Assembly (NCBI GenBank): GCA_937864265.1
Contig: CALMIR010000112.1
Coordinates: forward strand, 49,989-113,988
Origin: an uncultured Saprospirales bacterium
GTDB lineage: Bacteria > Bacteroidota > Bacteroidia > Chitinophagales > Saprospiraceae
Length of the DNA stretch: 64,000 bases
Direction: 5' to 3'
This document shows positions 36,216 to 45,216 of this stretch, in pieces; position 1 is the first letter of the stretch; every line of letters starts with the position of its first letter. The position numbers and the translations under genes were made by a program. The notes under the pieces were generated by a model that saw only the letters and a list, made by a program, of their open reading frames with translations, did no database searches and had not been told where the DNA came from.

Positions 36216-37235
36216 TTATGATAAAATAATATTTTGTAATTTATCCATCCTCAATTTGATACAACGCTTAATCAAGGCCAATCGTTCACTACTCATTAGT
36301 TCTATAAATGTGTTATCAAACAAATGAATGATATGAGCTAATGCAGTCTTATTGACTAACCTTTCACAGGAACGGCAATAACGTCCATCTTCGAAAAAAA
36401 GTTTTTCAATCAGCTGAAAATGATCTAGCCCAGTATTACCCTCCCAACCAATTCTGGGCTTCGTTGATAAAATATATTTTTCAAGTTTGCTTTCAGATTT
36501 TTCATAGCCTTTAATTTTAGCTTCTGTCACGTTCCAAAACAGTCCTCTTGCAGTATCATAAATTGGCGAAAAACGGGGAGGCGTTTTTCCAAATAAGTCT
36601 GTAATAACACCCCAATTGTAAAAATGTCGATCATTATTGCCTACGATAGCATCAAAAATAAGCATAGAAACGAAATCTTGTAGGATTTCCTTATGCTGTT
36701 CAGGAAAAATACTACGTATAGCTTCTTCTGTAAATTTGAAATTGAATAATTCTGGAGTAATATCTTTCCTTTTTCGATGATTAGCCTCTTCCACAAATTT
36801 TTCATCATCTAAATGCCTGGCATATATCTGAGCTCCATGAGTTAATTGTTCCCCCTTTTTCATGTCTAAGAAGTATCGACTCAAAAACCGCACTTGGCCA
36901 CCAGCCAATACCAATTTTGATTTAGCCATATTTAAGCCCAGCACTTCTCCTATTTGATTCATAAGATACTCTGTAATGCTTTCCAAAGGATACCACTTAT
37001 GGCCTACTTTGGCAATATATGGAATCCAGTTCTTTGGAGCATCTCTTCGGCATTCTCCATATTCATATAATCGAATGAAGCTCTTTGGAGCATCTCCACC
37101 AGGGTCAATTTGTTCTTTATAAAAATACCCTCTGCGTAGTTTAGGCAAGTTTTGCAAATTGATGTGACACCCATTTAATTTATGTACCTTTTCTTCGTAT
37201 AGGGGATAAGAAGCTCGTTTTTGGAATTTAGGCAT
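36216..37235 (-). CDS. HipA-like serine/threonine kinase
   Basis: The 339-residue protein has the core of HipA/CtkA kinases: a probable ATP-contact lysine in IPYIAKVGHKWYPLESITEY with the helix-C region ITEYLMNQIGEVLGLNMAKS, the catalytic loop VGNNDRHFYNWG with D202, and the metal-binding D227 in RFSPIYDTARG. A pair CRSC near the C-terminus is unusual. The N-terminal subdomain of HipA is absent and instead encoded by the next gene. HipA-type toxins phosphorylate tRNA synthetases such as GltX or TrpS and stop growth; the target here is unknown. No HipB-type DNA-binding gene is adjacent; upstream lies mnmE after 43 bases, on the same strand. Confidence 0.78.
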   Translation of the reverse strand: MPKFQKRASYPLYEEKVHKLNGCHINLQNLPKLRRGYFYKEQIDPGGDAPKSFIRLYEYGECRRDAPKNWIPYIAKVGHKWYPLESITEYLMNQIGEVLGLNMAKSKLVLAGGQVRFLSRYFLDMKKGEQLTHGAQIYARHLDDEKFVEEANHRKRKDITPELFNFKFTEEAIRSIFPEQHKEILQDFVSMLIFDAIVGNNDRHFYNWGVITDLFGKTPPRFSPIYDTARGLFWNVTEAKIKGYEKSESKLEKYILSTKPRIGWEGNTGLDHFQLIEKLFFEDGRYCRSCERLVNKTALAHIIHLFDNTFIELMSSERLALIKRCIKLRMDKLQNIILS

Positions 37236-37278
37236 AATTTGTTTTTTTTAGAGATACAAAATCAATAACAACAGAACA

Positions 37279-38712
37279 TCATTTCCCGATACAAAACCGC
37301 CCAAAAATATTCCCCAGCAGGTCTTCCGTACTCACCTCGCCAGTGATCTCGCCTAGGTAACGCAGGGCAGCACGGATGTCCATGGCTACAAAATCGGCGG
37401 TAATACCCGTACTCAGGCCATCGAGCACCCGTTGCAGGCTATCGGCAGCTTTTTGAAGGGCTTCTAGGTGGCGGGCATTGCTCACCAAGGGGCTGTCCAA
37501 GCTGACTTTTTCCTGGATGACGGCTTCGTAGAGGCGTTCTTTCAGGTAGGGCACATTCATGCCTTCGCGGGCAATGAGGGGTATCCAGGAAGTGGGAGAG
37601 ACTTCGAGGGGCGGATGGGGGATCTCGGATTTCGGGGAGGAAAATATGTTGAAAAAGGAAGGAAAATCAGCATAGGGATTCAGATCCATCTTATTGGCGA
37701 GAAGGAGAACATGAGTGCCGGGTTGAACTAGTTTTTCCAGGTCGGCGCGGACTTCTTCGGCTGGGGTACGTGCCACATCAAACACGTACAAGAGCAGGCT
37801 GCTTTGCCGCACTTTTTCCAGGGTGCGCTCTACGCCAATCGCTTCAATGGCATCCTGGGCTTCCCGGATACCGGCGGTGTCTATCAGGCGGAAAGGGATA
37901 CCTTGTATATTGATCACCTCTTCGATGGTGTCGCGTGTAGTACCCGCTATTTCGCTGACGATGGCGCGTTCTTCGTTCAAAAGGGCGTTGAGGAGGGTCG
38001 ATTTGCCCGCATTGGGCCGCCCCGCAATAACGGTATTGACCCCGTTTTTGATGACGTTGCCCAACTGGAAGGAGCGGATCAGATCAGATACTACCCGGAG
38101 GATGTGCTCTACCAATTGACGCAGGTCGCTGCGGTTGGCAAATTCTACGTCTTCTTCAGAAAAATCCAGCTCCAGTTCTACCAAACTGGCAAAATCGATC
38201 AACTGCTGGCGGAGTTGTTGTATTTCCTGAGAAAAGCCTCCCCGCATTTGCTGCAAAGCCATCTGATGAGCAGCCTGTGAGGAAGAGGCGATCAAATCGG
38301 CTACAGCTTCGGCCTGGCTCAAATCCATGCGCCCATTCAAGAAGGCACGCAGGGTAAACTCTCCCGGCTGCGCGAGCCGAGCGCCTTTGCGGATGAGCAA
38401 TTGCAGCACTTCCTGAAGGACATAAGAAGAACCATGACAGGAAAATTCCACCACATGCTCGCCAGTATAGGAAGTAGGTGCGATAAACAGAGACGCCAAC
38501 ACTTCGTCCAATACCCTACCTGAATCGTCTCGAATTGTCCCGAAATGGATGGTATGGCTGCGTTGCTTAACCAGTTTTTTTCCATAAAACACCTCGTCGG
38601 CCATGGCGATGGCATTTGCACCGGAAAGGCGAATCACCCCTATGGCACCTACACCGGGCGGTGTGGCCAGGGCGACGATGGTATCGGTCAGGTCGTGGCT
38701 ACTGTAGGACAT
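37279..38712 (-). CDS. mnmE: tRNA uridine-5-carboxymethylaminomethyl modification GTPase
   Basis: MnmE with MnmG modifies U34 of several tRNAs. The start MSYSSHDLTDTIVALATPPG at 38712 is chosen over an open extension to 38811 because family proteins begin just before DTIVA. The N-terminal folate domain has GVGAIGVIRLSG and GEFTLRAFLNGRMDLSQAEA. The G domain holds GRPNAGKST, the G2 threonines in AGTTRDT, DTAGIRE and NKMD. The C-terminus ends GRFCIGK, with the catalytic Cys of the FC(I/V)GK motif. The length of 477 residues is normal. It lies upstream of the HipA-like kinase gene but the AT-content changes sharply between them. Confidence 0.96.
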   Translation of the reverse strand: MSYSSHDLTDTIVALATPPGVGAIGVIRLSGANAIAMADEVFYGKKLVKQRSHTIHFGTIRDDSGRVLDEVLASLFIAPTSYTGEHVVEFSCHGSSYVLQEVLQLLIRKGARLAQPGEFTLRAFLNGRMDLSQAEAVADLIASSSQAAHQMALQQMRGGFSQEIQQLRQQLIDFASLVELELDFSEEDVEFANRSDLRQLVEHILRVVSDLIRSFQLGNVIKNGVNTVIAGRPNAGKSTLLNALLNEERAIVSEIAGTTRDTIEEVINIQGIPFRLIDTAGIREAQDAIEAIGVERTLEKVRQSSLLLYVFDVARTPAEEVRADLEKLVQPGTHVLLLANKMDLNPYADFPSFFNIFSSPKSEIPHPPLEVSPTSWIPLIAREGMNVPYLKERLYEAVIQEKVSLDSPLVSNARHLEALQKAADSLQRVLDGLSTGITADFVAMDIRAALRYLGEITGEVSTEDLLGNIFGRFCIGK

Positions 38713-38756
38713 ATAAATGAGGTTATGCTTTATCCAAACACAGTTGATGCGATATT

Positions 38757-39806
38757 TTATTCCAACTCCAGTTGCTCGTACGCCTTCATCACATCCAAAT
38801 CGAAGCGCCACAACTCATAAGTTTCTATCAGAAAGGCCAGCTTTTGGTGATAGGTTTTGCTGGTGGCATAGCCGGACATTTTCAATCCAGCGGCACATGC
38901 TGCATAATAAGGCAATTCTGTTTTACCATCAAAAAAATCGCCCGGTGCATAGCCTGTCCGCCCTTGGCTGCGCCTTGCCGCCTCGCCGATGTCCGATTTC
39001 ACCCCAACAGGGTAGGCCGACCAAATCCAGGCATAACAACCCACATTCCCAGCCGTGCAGGGGCGAGTGAGCAATTGTGTATGACGTCGGTAGCTGTCAC
39101 CCACCGATCGATACACCTCAAAGCGATCGTAGTGGTTGTCGTCGGTCATCTGGTAAGCACCTATGGCTGGCGATACCCATCGAAAATCCCCATCCTGCAA
39201 TTCCTCGAACCGCCGCTCACGTATCAGGCGCTGTGCCCATTCACCCGCTCTGGCTTTGATTCCAAAATGGTTGTTGGTATTCATAGACAATTCCGAAGTA
39301 CCCGCGCCTGACTCCAGGATACCCTGCGCCAGTTTGATGCTGGCCGGCACCTTGTAGGTCATCATATCGCGGATGGCCAGCGCTTTGTATTTTTCCACAT
39401 AAGTGAGGAATTTTTTGGCGTCTTTGATTTGCTGCTCCGAAAATCCATTTTTCTGCAATTTTTCCATCACCCGCCTTTCCGACCAGGTGGATCGAATGCG
39501 AACTTCCTGCCCGTCTTCCAGTAAAAATTTTCCCCGCTGTTCCTTTCCCGGCGAGCTTTCTACGACTTGGCGAAATTCTTTTTCATAAAAATACCGAACA
39601 GCTTCTGCCGAGAGGCCACCCACATTTTCCACGCCGCGCTCCCAGGCATCGGTCAGCGTCCAAATAATGGGCAGAGTTTTAACTGCTTCCCATTTATTTT
39701 GGTACAAATGCAACCCCACCAAGACCGAAAGGCAAAAGAAAAAAGTCAAAAAAAAGCCATTAGCCAGGTGGGATAAAGCATCAAATAGGGGTCGAAACAG
39801 CTTCAT
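38757..39806 (-). CDS. membrane-anchored glucosaminidase (GH73-type peptidoglycan hydrolase)
   Basis: The 349-residue protein has one N-terminal membrane helix (GFFLTFFFCLSVLVGLHLYQ), then a poorly conserved linker, and from about residue 150 a GH73 domain: ASIKLAQGILESGAGTSELS with the catalytic Glu in the ILESGAG motif, NTNNHFGIKA, and YRSVGDSYRRHTQLL, in which D-S-x-x-x-H is the usual second motif. It cleaves N-acetylglucosaminyl bonds of peptidoglycan, as in FlgJ and AcmA. The presence of GYAPGDFFDG and of a helix anchor suggests periplasmic action. It precedes mnmE by 44 bases on the same strand. Confidence 0.88.
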   Translation of the reverse strand: MKLFRPLFDALSHLANGFFLTFFFCLSVLVGLHLYQNKWEAVKTLPIIWTLTDAWERGVENVGGLSAEAVRYFYEKEFRQVVESSPGKEQRGKFLLEDGQEVRIRSTWSERRVMEKLQKNGFSEQQIKDAKKFLTYVEKYKALAIRDMMTYKVPASIKLAQGILESGAGTSELSMNTNNHFGIKARAGEWAQRLIRERRFEELQDGDFRWVSPAIGAYQMTDDNHYDRFEVYRSVGDSYRRHTQLLTRPCTAGNVGCYAWIWSAYPVGVKSDIGEAARRSQGRTGYAPGDFFDGKTELPYYAACAAGLKMSGYATSKTYHQKLAFLIETYELWRFDLDVMKAYEQLELE

Positions 39807-40063
39807 GGCTATTGGATATTGAATGTATTAGAAAAAAATCGCAATTGATTGTGGGAGAAAAACACAAAAATAAGTACTTTTATCGCTCAATTTAGCACAT
39901 TAGCTCATAATCTCCACTTAGCCCACACCGAGAAAGCACACTTCGGGATTTTTTTCAACGACCTTGATTCATTAGACGACAGATCTGAATCGCCAAAGCG
40001 CAGGGACTTTTTTTGAAATTCGGCGTCTAAGGGCTATGATCTGTTGGCTGTAGTTTGAATAAC
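39807..40063. other. divergent promoter region before the surface-protein operon
   Basis: The 257-base gap separates the glucosaminidase gene from the T9SS client gene. TACTTTTATCG near 39875 resembles a -7 box in the plus direction; the same 11 bases lie just before the TIGR04255 gene at 44455-44465. No gene is seen. Confidence 0.35.
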
Positions 40064-42307
40064 ATGAACTTGCGATCCGTACTGACTTTGTTAGTTGCTT
40101 TGCCTTTTATGCTTACTGCCCAAGCTCCGGTCATGCTGGAGGATTGCGGGCAGTCCTATATTGACCCTCAGGATGAAAATGGCGGCGGAAATCTGAGTCA
40201 AGACACCTTGATATACACCGAACTCTTCGACGACTTGAACCAGGCGCGTCAATTTTACGTGGATGTCAACGCATTTGGCGGGCAACAGGTAGATCGCGTA
40301 ACTGTCTATGCCATTTTACCCGATAACAGCAGCAAATCGCTGGGCACACTGGCTTTTGGCAATTGTTTTGACTGTGTGCAAGGCTTCGCCCTGATGGTAG
40401 ATGGTGTTGTAGAAGTAGCTCAAGTAAGCGACCAAAACTCCATGAATCTATGGCTCCTATCATTTAGCCAGCCCCCTTTTACCCTTACGGGAAATTTGCA
40501 AACGCTGAGTGGCGTGGGGCGTATTAGCGGCAAAATTCCCTTCTGCGCCATTGGTTGGCGGGTGGAGTACAGCGTGTTTAGTGACCCTAGTAATTCGACT
40601 ACTGAATTTTCTACCCATATTCTGTGTCCAGAAATTGTCATGCCTTGCACTACAACACAGGAAGTGGAAGTGGACTGCATCGCAGACAGCATTCGCTTTG
40701 AAGCTATTTTGCCAGCCGATTGCTTTACTGCGCCTACGGAAATAAAATGGATAAGTACTGCCGGGCTAGAATTGGATGGTGCACAAGCGGCCACCACCCT
40801 CACGGGAAATGAAGGTTGGTGGTACTTGGAAGTCAGCGACGAGTGCTGTACTTATGTGGATTCTTTTTTGGTAGAAAATCCGCCTTTTGCCGAGGCAGGT
40901 CCCGATCAAATGTACTGTCAAGGGGAAACCATTACTTTGTCCGGCTCAGGCGGTATGGGGCATTTTTGGGAAATCTTGGGAGGTGCTGTTTTGAACGATT
41001 CAATCGCTATTATTCCTGATGCCCAGGATGAAAATACCGATACTTATATTTTGCACGCTTTTAACGACGAAGGTTGTGAGGATACAGACAGCCTGTACTT
41101 GCTGGTTGATGTACCGCCGGACATTCATCGTTCAACGCCTCGGGTTTGTTTAGGCGATACGGTTTTTTTCCGGGTACTCAACGAAGAAGACTACACCCTA
41201 ATTGAATGGATCACCCCAGATGGAATCGTGCTGCCCGATGACTTTGTGCCAGATATACAAATTAATGACTTCGGCATTTATACGGTACAAGGCACCGACA
41301 CTGCTGGCTGCGTGATCAGCGAAACCTTTAATGTGGAAGCCAACCTGCTACAACTCGAATACTTGTTTCAGGAAACCTGCGACAGCACCACCGTTTTTCT
41401 TTTTCCTCCTGAGTTGATGTACGAGTGGGAAGATGGCCGCACAGGTGCTGTTTATGCCTCAGCTATTGGTGGTATCTATCAAGTGACCGTAACTGACGAA
41501 GACGATTGCGTTAACATAACGCAGGTGGATATTCCGCCGCCCGATGGTCCGGTGGCTGATATCGAGGTAGAACAACCCCTTTGCCCAGGGGATTTCGGCC
41601 GCCTGGAAATTGACCTCTATAACCAGGATGCGCCAGTCATTTTTTCCATAGATGGCGGGCAAACTTATGGCCTCGCTGACATCTATGAGCAACTCTTACC
41701 AGGAACCTATCAGGTGGTGGTGCAAGACGATCTGGGATGTTTGCAGGATTTTGAAGTTGAAATACTCCAACCCGATACCATAGCGGTAAGCCTCGATTTG
41801 GAAAAGCTGGACGTGCATCCCAATACCCCGGTCACCCTTACAGCAAGCACCATCGGCAATATACAGACCTATCAATGGCTGCCGCGAGGCATTGATACTG
41901 GCGCAGCAAGTACTTCTTTTATAGCCAATAACAACGCCGAAGTCCGCATCATCGTCGAAGACGATCGGGGCTGCAAAGCGGTGGACGGCTTTCAACTGAC
42001 CATTGTATTGGGTGATATTTATATACCCACCGGTTTTTCGCCCAACGAAGATGGCCGCAACGACCGATTTACTTTTTATGGCGATGGCTTGTCTGGTGAG
42101 CGCTTTTTGCTGCTGCAAATTTTCAATCGCTATGGGGCGCTGGTTTTTGACCTGAAAGATGCCCCGCTCAACGATGAATCGCTGGGCTGGGATGGTACTT
42201 TTAAAGGCGAAGTCCTCAACCCTGGTGTTTATACTTATTACGGGCGGGTTCGCTTTGGCGATGGCTCTATCCGCACCTTCAAAGGCGATATAACCCTGGT
42301 TAAATGA
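40064..42307 (+). CDS. large surface protein with T9SS type B (gliding) sorting domain
   Basis: From the ATG at 40064 (747 residues) the protein starts with a signal peptide (MNLRSVLTLLVALPFMLTAQ). The mature region is acidic and Cys-rich with PKD/Ig-like beta modules (AEAGPDQMYCQGETITLSGS, then YLFQETCDSTTVFLFPPELM). The last 95 residues are the gliding-motility-associated C-terminal domain: IYIPTGFSPNEDGRNDRFTF, LLLQIFNRYGALVFDLKD, GWDGTFKGEVLNPGVYTYYG, ending KGDITLVK. That domain directs export by the type IX system and surface attachment. Two exported proteins follow, with the first only 7 bases away. TTG at 40055 is an alternative start. Confidence 0.9.
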   Translation: MNLRSVLTLLVALPFMLTAQAPVMLEDCGQSYIDPQDENGGGNLSQDTLIYTELFDDLNQARQFYVDVNAFGGQQVDRVTVYAILPDNSSKSLGTLAFGNCFDCVQGFALMVDGVVEVAQVSDQNSMNLWLLSFSQPPFTLTGNLQTLSGVGRISGKIPFCAIGWRVEYSVFSDPSNSTTEFSTHILCPEIVMPCTTTQEVEVDCIADSIRFEAILPADCFTAPTEIKWISTAGLELDGAQAATTLTGNEGWWYLEVSDECCTYVDSFLVENPPFAEAGPDQMYCQGETITLSGSGGMGHFWEILGGAVLNDSIAIIPDAQDENTDTYILHAFNDEGCEDTDSLYLLVDVPPDIHRSTPRVCLGDTVFFRVLNEEDYTLIEWITPDGIVLPDDFVPDIQINDFGIYTVQGTDTAGCVISETFNVEANLLQLEYLFQETCDSTTVFLFPPELMYEWEDGRTGAVYASAIGGIYQVTVTDEDDCVNITQVDIPPPDGPVADIEVEQPLCPGDFGRLEIDLYNQDAPVIFSIDGGQTYGLADIYEQLLPGTYQVVVQDDLGCLQDFEVEILQPDTIAVSLDLEKLDVHPNTPVTLTASTIGNIQTYQWLPRGIDTGAASTSFIANNNAEVRIIVEDDRGCKAVDGFQLTIVLGDIYIPTGFSPNEDGRNDRFTFYGDGLSGERFLLLQIFNRYGALVFDLKDAPLNDESLGWDGTFKGEVLNPGVYTYYGRVRFGDGSIRTFKGDITLVK

Positions 42308-42314
42308 TATACAC

Positions 42315-43277
42315 ATGAGATACTTTGTATTGCTACCCCTTTTTTTCTTAATGCTCCCTTATGCCCAAGCTCAGTTTCTGGAATTGGGCATGGAAAGCAC
42401 AACAGGAACAGCCTCTACCAGCTTCAAAAGTAACTTGTCTGATATTGTCGGCTTTTCAGAAATAGAGATCAGCGATGCTTTATTGGATAGTGCTTTGGTT
42501 ACTTTTGGGCTGAGTGCTCCTAACTGGCTAAAGGCGCTTTTTCCCGGTATCCGCATCGAAGTGGATCAGGAGATCGAGCGCAAGTTGAGTCGCAATGTGA
42601 ATATGCTGCGCTTTTATGCCCGTGTCAAATGGGTGGGCATGAGCGTTGCTGTATCTGATCCGCGGCTGGCCGAGCCATTGGAGGCCAACAAACTCAAAAA
42701 CCAAATTAAATCGGCGCGATTGGCGGTGAGTGGAGATGCAGAAGGGCTGGCGGCACACCTGGCGGCTATGGAATTGGCAGATTTGCAAAAACCCAAGCCT
42801 TTTTTTGATAAACGCTATGACGCTGAAGTGTATCTGCATTTTAAAAAGGTGTTGCTCGGCGACGACCCGCTATTGGAATGGGGTGGCCGTGAGAAAAAGA
42901 ATACCCTGGATGTGGAACTGACAGGTGGCGTTCGCTTCTCTGCCGATCCTTCGCCTATTGTCGATTTGGGCAATGTGCTGTTCATCAGCGAAAAAATAGA
43001 CAGCTTAATTGGGGGAGGGCTGTTGGCCCCATTGGAAAATACAACAGACGAAATTGCCCTGGCGCTTCAGAATATTTTATTGGGCCAATTCAAGGATCCC
43101 CGAACAGTGCCTTCCTGGGGTTGGTTTGCCCGAGCGGAAGTACCAGTGACTTTTGGCAACCGCTTTGCGGTAGTGGCAGGTGCAGATTTGAGCGTGAATA
43201 AGCATGTGCTGCTTAAAAATGCCCGGAATATGCCTTCTTTTTATGGGTTTGTGGGGTTGCGATGGCGGGGGTTTTAA
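42315..43277 (+). CDS. exported protein of unknown function, probable outer membrane partner
   Basis: The 320-residue protein has a signal peptide (MRYFVLLPLFFLMLPYAQAQ). The mature part shows amphipathic strands separated by helical inserts (LSDIVGFSEIEISDALLD, KKNTLDVELTGGVRFSADPS, PVTFGNRFAVVAGADLSVN) and ends SFYGFVGLRWRGF, an aromatic C-terminus like that of outer membrane barrels. I do not recognise a family. In Bacteroidota, genes for type B sorting-domain adhesins are often followed by PorP/SprF-like outer membrane proteins that anchor them; this gene sits in that position but lacks a PorP-like sequence I can point to. Confidence 0.72.
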   Translation: MRYFVLLPLFFLMLPYAQAQFLELGMESTTGTASTSFKSNLSDIVGFSEIEISDALLDSALVTFGLSAPNWLKALFPGIRIEVDQEIERKLSRNVNMLRFYARVKWVGMSVAVSDPRLAEPLEANKLKNQIKSARLAVSGDAEGLAAHLAAMELADLQKPKPFFDKRYDAEVYLHFKKVLLGDDPLLEWGGREKKNTLDVELTGGVRFSADPSPIVDLGNVLFISEKIDSLIGGGLLAPLENTTDEIALALQNILLGQFKDPRTVPSWGWFARAEVPVTFGNRFAVVAGADLSVNKHVLLKNARNMPSFYGFVGLRWRGF

Positions 43278-43296
43278 TACTAGTTTGATCGAAGAT

Positions 43297-43330
43297 GCCT
43301 GTCCCCGCTGTGTGATAATAAGCGACAGGC
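43297..43330. terminator. hairpin after the second gene of the surface-protein operon
   Basis: GCCTGTC (43297-43303) pairs with GACAGGC (43324-43330), and an inner GCT/AGC pair may extend the stem. It stands 20 bases after the stop of the upstream gene. There is no clear T-run. Confidence 0.45.
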
Positions 43331-43385
43331 TCATCATAAAAGGTTCAACATCTATCGTCTAACATCTAACAAAAGATAGACTATA

Positions 43386-44312
43386 ATGAGAAAAGCTACA
43401 CTATTGTCCTGTTGCCTATTGGCAGTCATTCAGCTAGGCGCTCAGATGCCTGGAAGCGCTTCGCGCAAATACTTATTGTTGTTGGACGATGCTCAGTTGG
43501 ATATTGGCCTACAAACCACAACCATTTTTGCATTGGATGACCGTGCGCCGCTTTCGGCCAATCCACATTTTCAGGCCATGTGGAATTTAATCAAACTGGG
43601 TGCTTCGCTGGAAGCCCTGTTGCAGGGGATAGAAGAACCGCTCAACGACATCGACCTCAACCAAGAGTTTGGTCAAAACGGCTACAACAAAACCGTCCTC
43701 AGTTTTTTCATCACCTACGGCTTTGGCGAGTCCTCAGATGTAGCCATGCAAAAGCATTTCTTCGAGTTGGCCATCAGCCCGGGCTATTTCAAGCAAGGCA
43801 ATAAGGGCATGCACCTGCATTTTGACTATCGGATGAACCTGGCTAATACGCGATATGGCGCTGGCGCAAACAGCATTGACCGGGGCATTGATTACGAACT
43901 GTTTGTAGGTGGGCGGCTGGGTTTCGACTGGAGTTTTCAGCGCTCCGAAAGCGAGGCCGGCTTTTTCACCCACCTCAGTGATGAGATCGAACGCATCGCC
44001 TTTGAAAATGAATTTACGGCAGCCCAACTGATCATGCTGGAAGACATGGCAGAAACGAGCAAAGTGCTATTGCCGGAAGATGTGGGCGGTCGGGCTTTTC
44101 ATATCGGGCCAATTGCCGGCGTCCGGGTGTCCAAAAAAATAGTGGGCCGAACCCGGGTTTTCCTGAGTGCACAGGGTTTTTACGACATCATGGATTTGGT
44201 GGACACCAAAAAGGCACAGGAAAATAAGCGCAGCCAGCACCTGCTGTCCGCTCACTTAGGTGTATCCATCCCCATTGCCGGGGAGGGCGGTGATTTGGAC
44301 TTTTTTCATTGA
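43386..44312 (+). CDS. exported protein of unknown function, second in tandem
   Basis: The 308-residue protein has a signal peptide (MRKATLLSCCLLAVIQLGAQ). Strand-like segments such as FFELAISPGYFKQGNKGMHL, YELFVGGRLGFDWSFQRSES and VFLSAQGFYDIMDLVD, and the C-terminal HLLSAHLGVSIPI, suggest an outer membrane barrel or a periplasmic beta protein. It shares general layout with the preceding gene (signal peptide, about 310 residues, helical middle section), yet no strong identity is visible. Family unknown. It may be part of the same surface-protein operon or separated by the hairpin before it. Confidence 0.68.
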   Translation: MRKATLLSCCLLAVIQLGAQMPGSASRKYLLLLDDAQLDIGLQTTTIFALDDRAPLSANPHFQAMWNLIKLGASLEALLQGIEEPLNDIDLNQEFGQNGYNKTVLSFFITYGFGESSDVAMQKHFFELAISPGYFKQGNKGMHLHFDYRMNLANTRYGAGANSIDRGIDYELFVGGRLGFDWSFQRSESEAGFFTHLSDEIERIAFENEFTAAQLIMLEDMAETSKVLLPEDVGGRAFHIGPIAGVRVSKKIVGRTRVFLSAQGFYDIMDLVDTKKAQENKRSQHLLSAHLGVSIPIAGEGGDLDFFH

Positions 44313-44466
44313 GGGAGGGAGAGCGATACGTTAAAAAGAAACGTGTTGAAGTTCATCAGGGCTTTGAACCCTCTTAATACCAAAGTGCAATATTTCATTT
44401 ATAAAGCTAAAGCATTCGTTGTTTCAAAAAGTGTCAGAAATCTAAAAAAGTTATTACTTTTATCGA

Positions 44467-45216
44467 ATGAGACAATCTGAGCATATTCATAAATTACCCA
44501 ATGCCCCACTTCAAGAAGTAATATTTGAGGTGTTATGGGATATTGATTTTGATGAAGTTGGAGCTCCTCAAGATTCTGGATATGAATTAGCAGTTGGGGT
44601 ATTTGCGAATATGATAAAAAATAAATATCCGCACAGGCAAAGAACTTTACCCATAAATGCACCCTTGAAAATTTATCCAATGCCTGTCCATCAATTTTGG
44701 GTAGATAAAAACACTTGGCCTGTTGTACAAATTGGCCCTGGAATTTTGGCAATCAATGACACTGACCAAAACTATAGCTGGGAAGGTAATTTTAAAAATG
44801 AAATTGACTTTATAATCCGTTGCTTGAAGTCAAGCTATAATGATAATTTAAAATTTATTCAATTGAGTTTACGGTATATAGACGCAGTAGAACTTCCTGA
44901 AAGTAAAGATGTACTAGCGTTTGTCAATGAAAACTTCCATATACATCTTTCAAATAATTATGTTTTAGAGGGTATAATTAGTGGTTTAAACATTAATCAG
45001 TTTTTCACCTTTCAGGATAGCAGCAAATTAAACTTTGTGATCTCCGAAGGTGTTAATGCCAAAAACAAAAAAGCTGTTATTTGGCAAACAAATTTTATTA
45101 AAAAGGACACAGAAGGCATAGATGATGTTTTGGAATGGGCTGATTATGCTCATGAAATAACAAGTAACCATTTTAAGAAATCTTTGAAACCTCATTTTTA
45201 TGACAGCTTTAAGTAA
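44467..45216 (+). CDS. TIGR04255 family protein
   Basis: The 249-residue protein begins MRQSEHIHKLPNAPLQEVIF and continues PVVQIGPGILAINDTDQNYS, KFIQLSLRYIDAVELPESKD and NFVISEGV; the P-N-APLQEVIFEV opening and VQIGPG..A.N are what I remember of TIGR04255, a family defined by its scattered distribution. The function is unknown. Codon usage is AT-rich compared with the surrounding window, so it was probably acquired. TACTTTTATCG just upstream may be its promoter. The next gene starts 17 bases before the stop, implying translation as a unit. It could be part of a defence or toxin-antitoxin cassette, but no catalytic motif is visible. Confidence 0.78.
   Translation: MRQSEHIHKLPNAPLQEVIFEVLWDIDFDEVGAPQDSGYELAVGVFANMIKNKYPHRQRTLPINAPLKIYPMPVHQFWVDKNTWPVVQIGPGILAINDTDQNYSWEGNFKNEIDFIIRCLKSSYNDNLKFIQLSLRYIDAVELPESKDVLAFVNENFHIHLSNNYVLEGIISGLNINQFFTFQDSSKLNFVISEGVNAKNKKAVIWQTNFIKKDTEGIDDVLEWADYAHEITSNHFKKSLKPHFYDSFK

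Noticed and set aside
35814..37235. Complete HipBST toxin-antitoxin system
   Set aside because: No HipB-type helix-turn-helix gene is adjacent and the order is reversed, so only a HipA-like pair is claimed.
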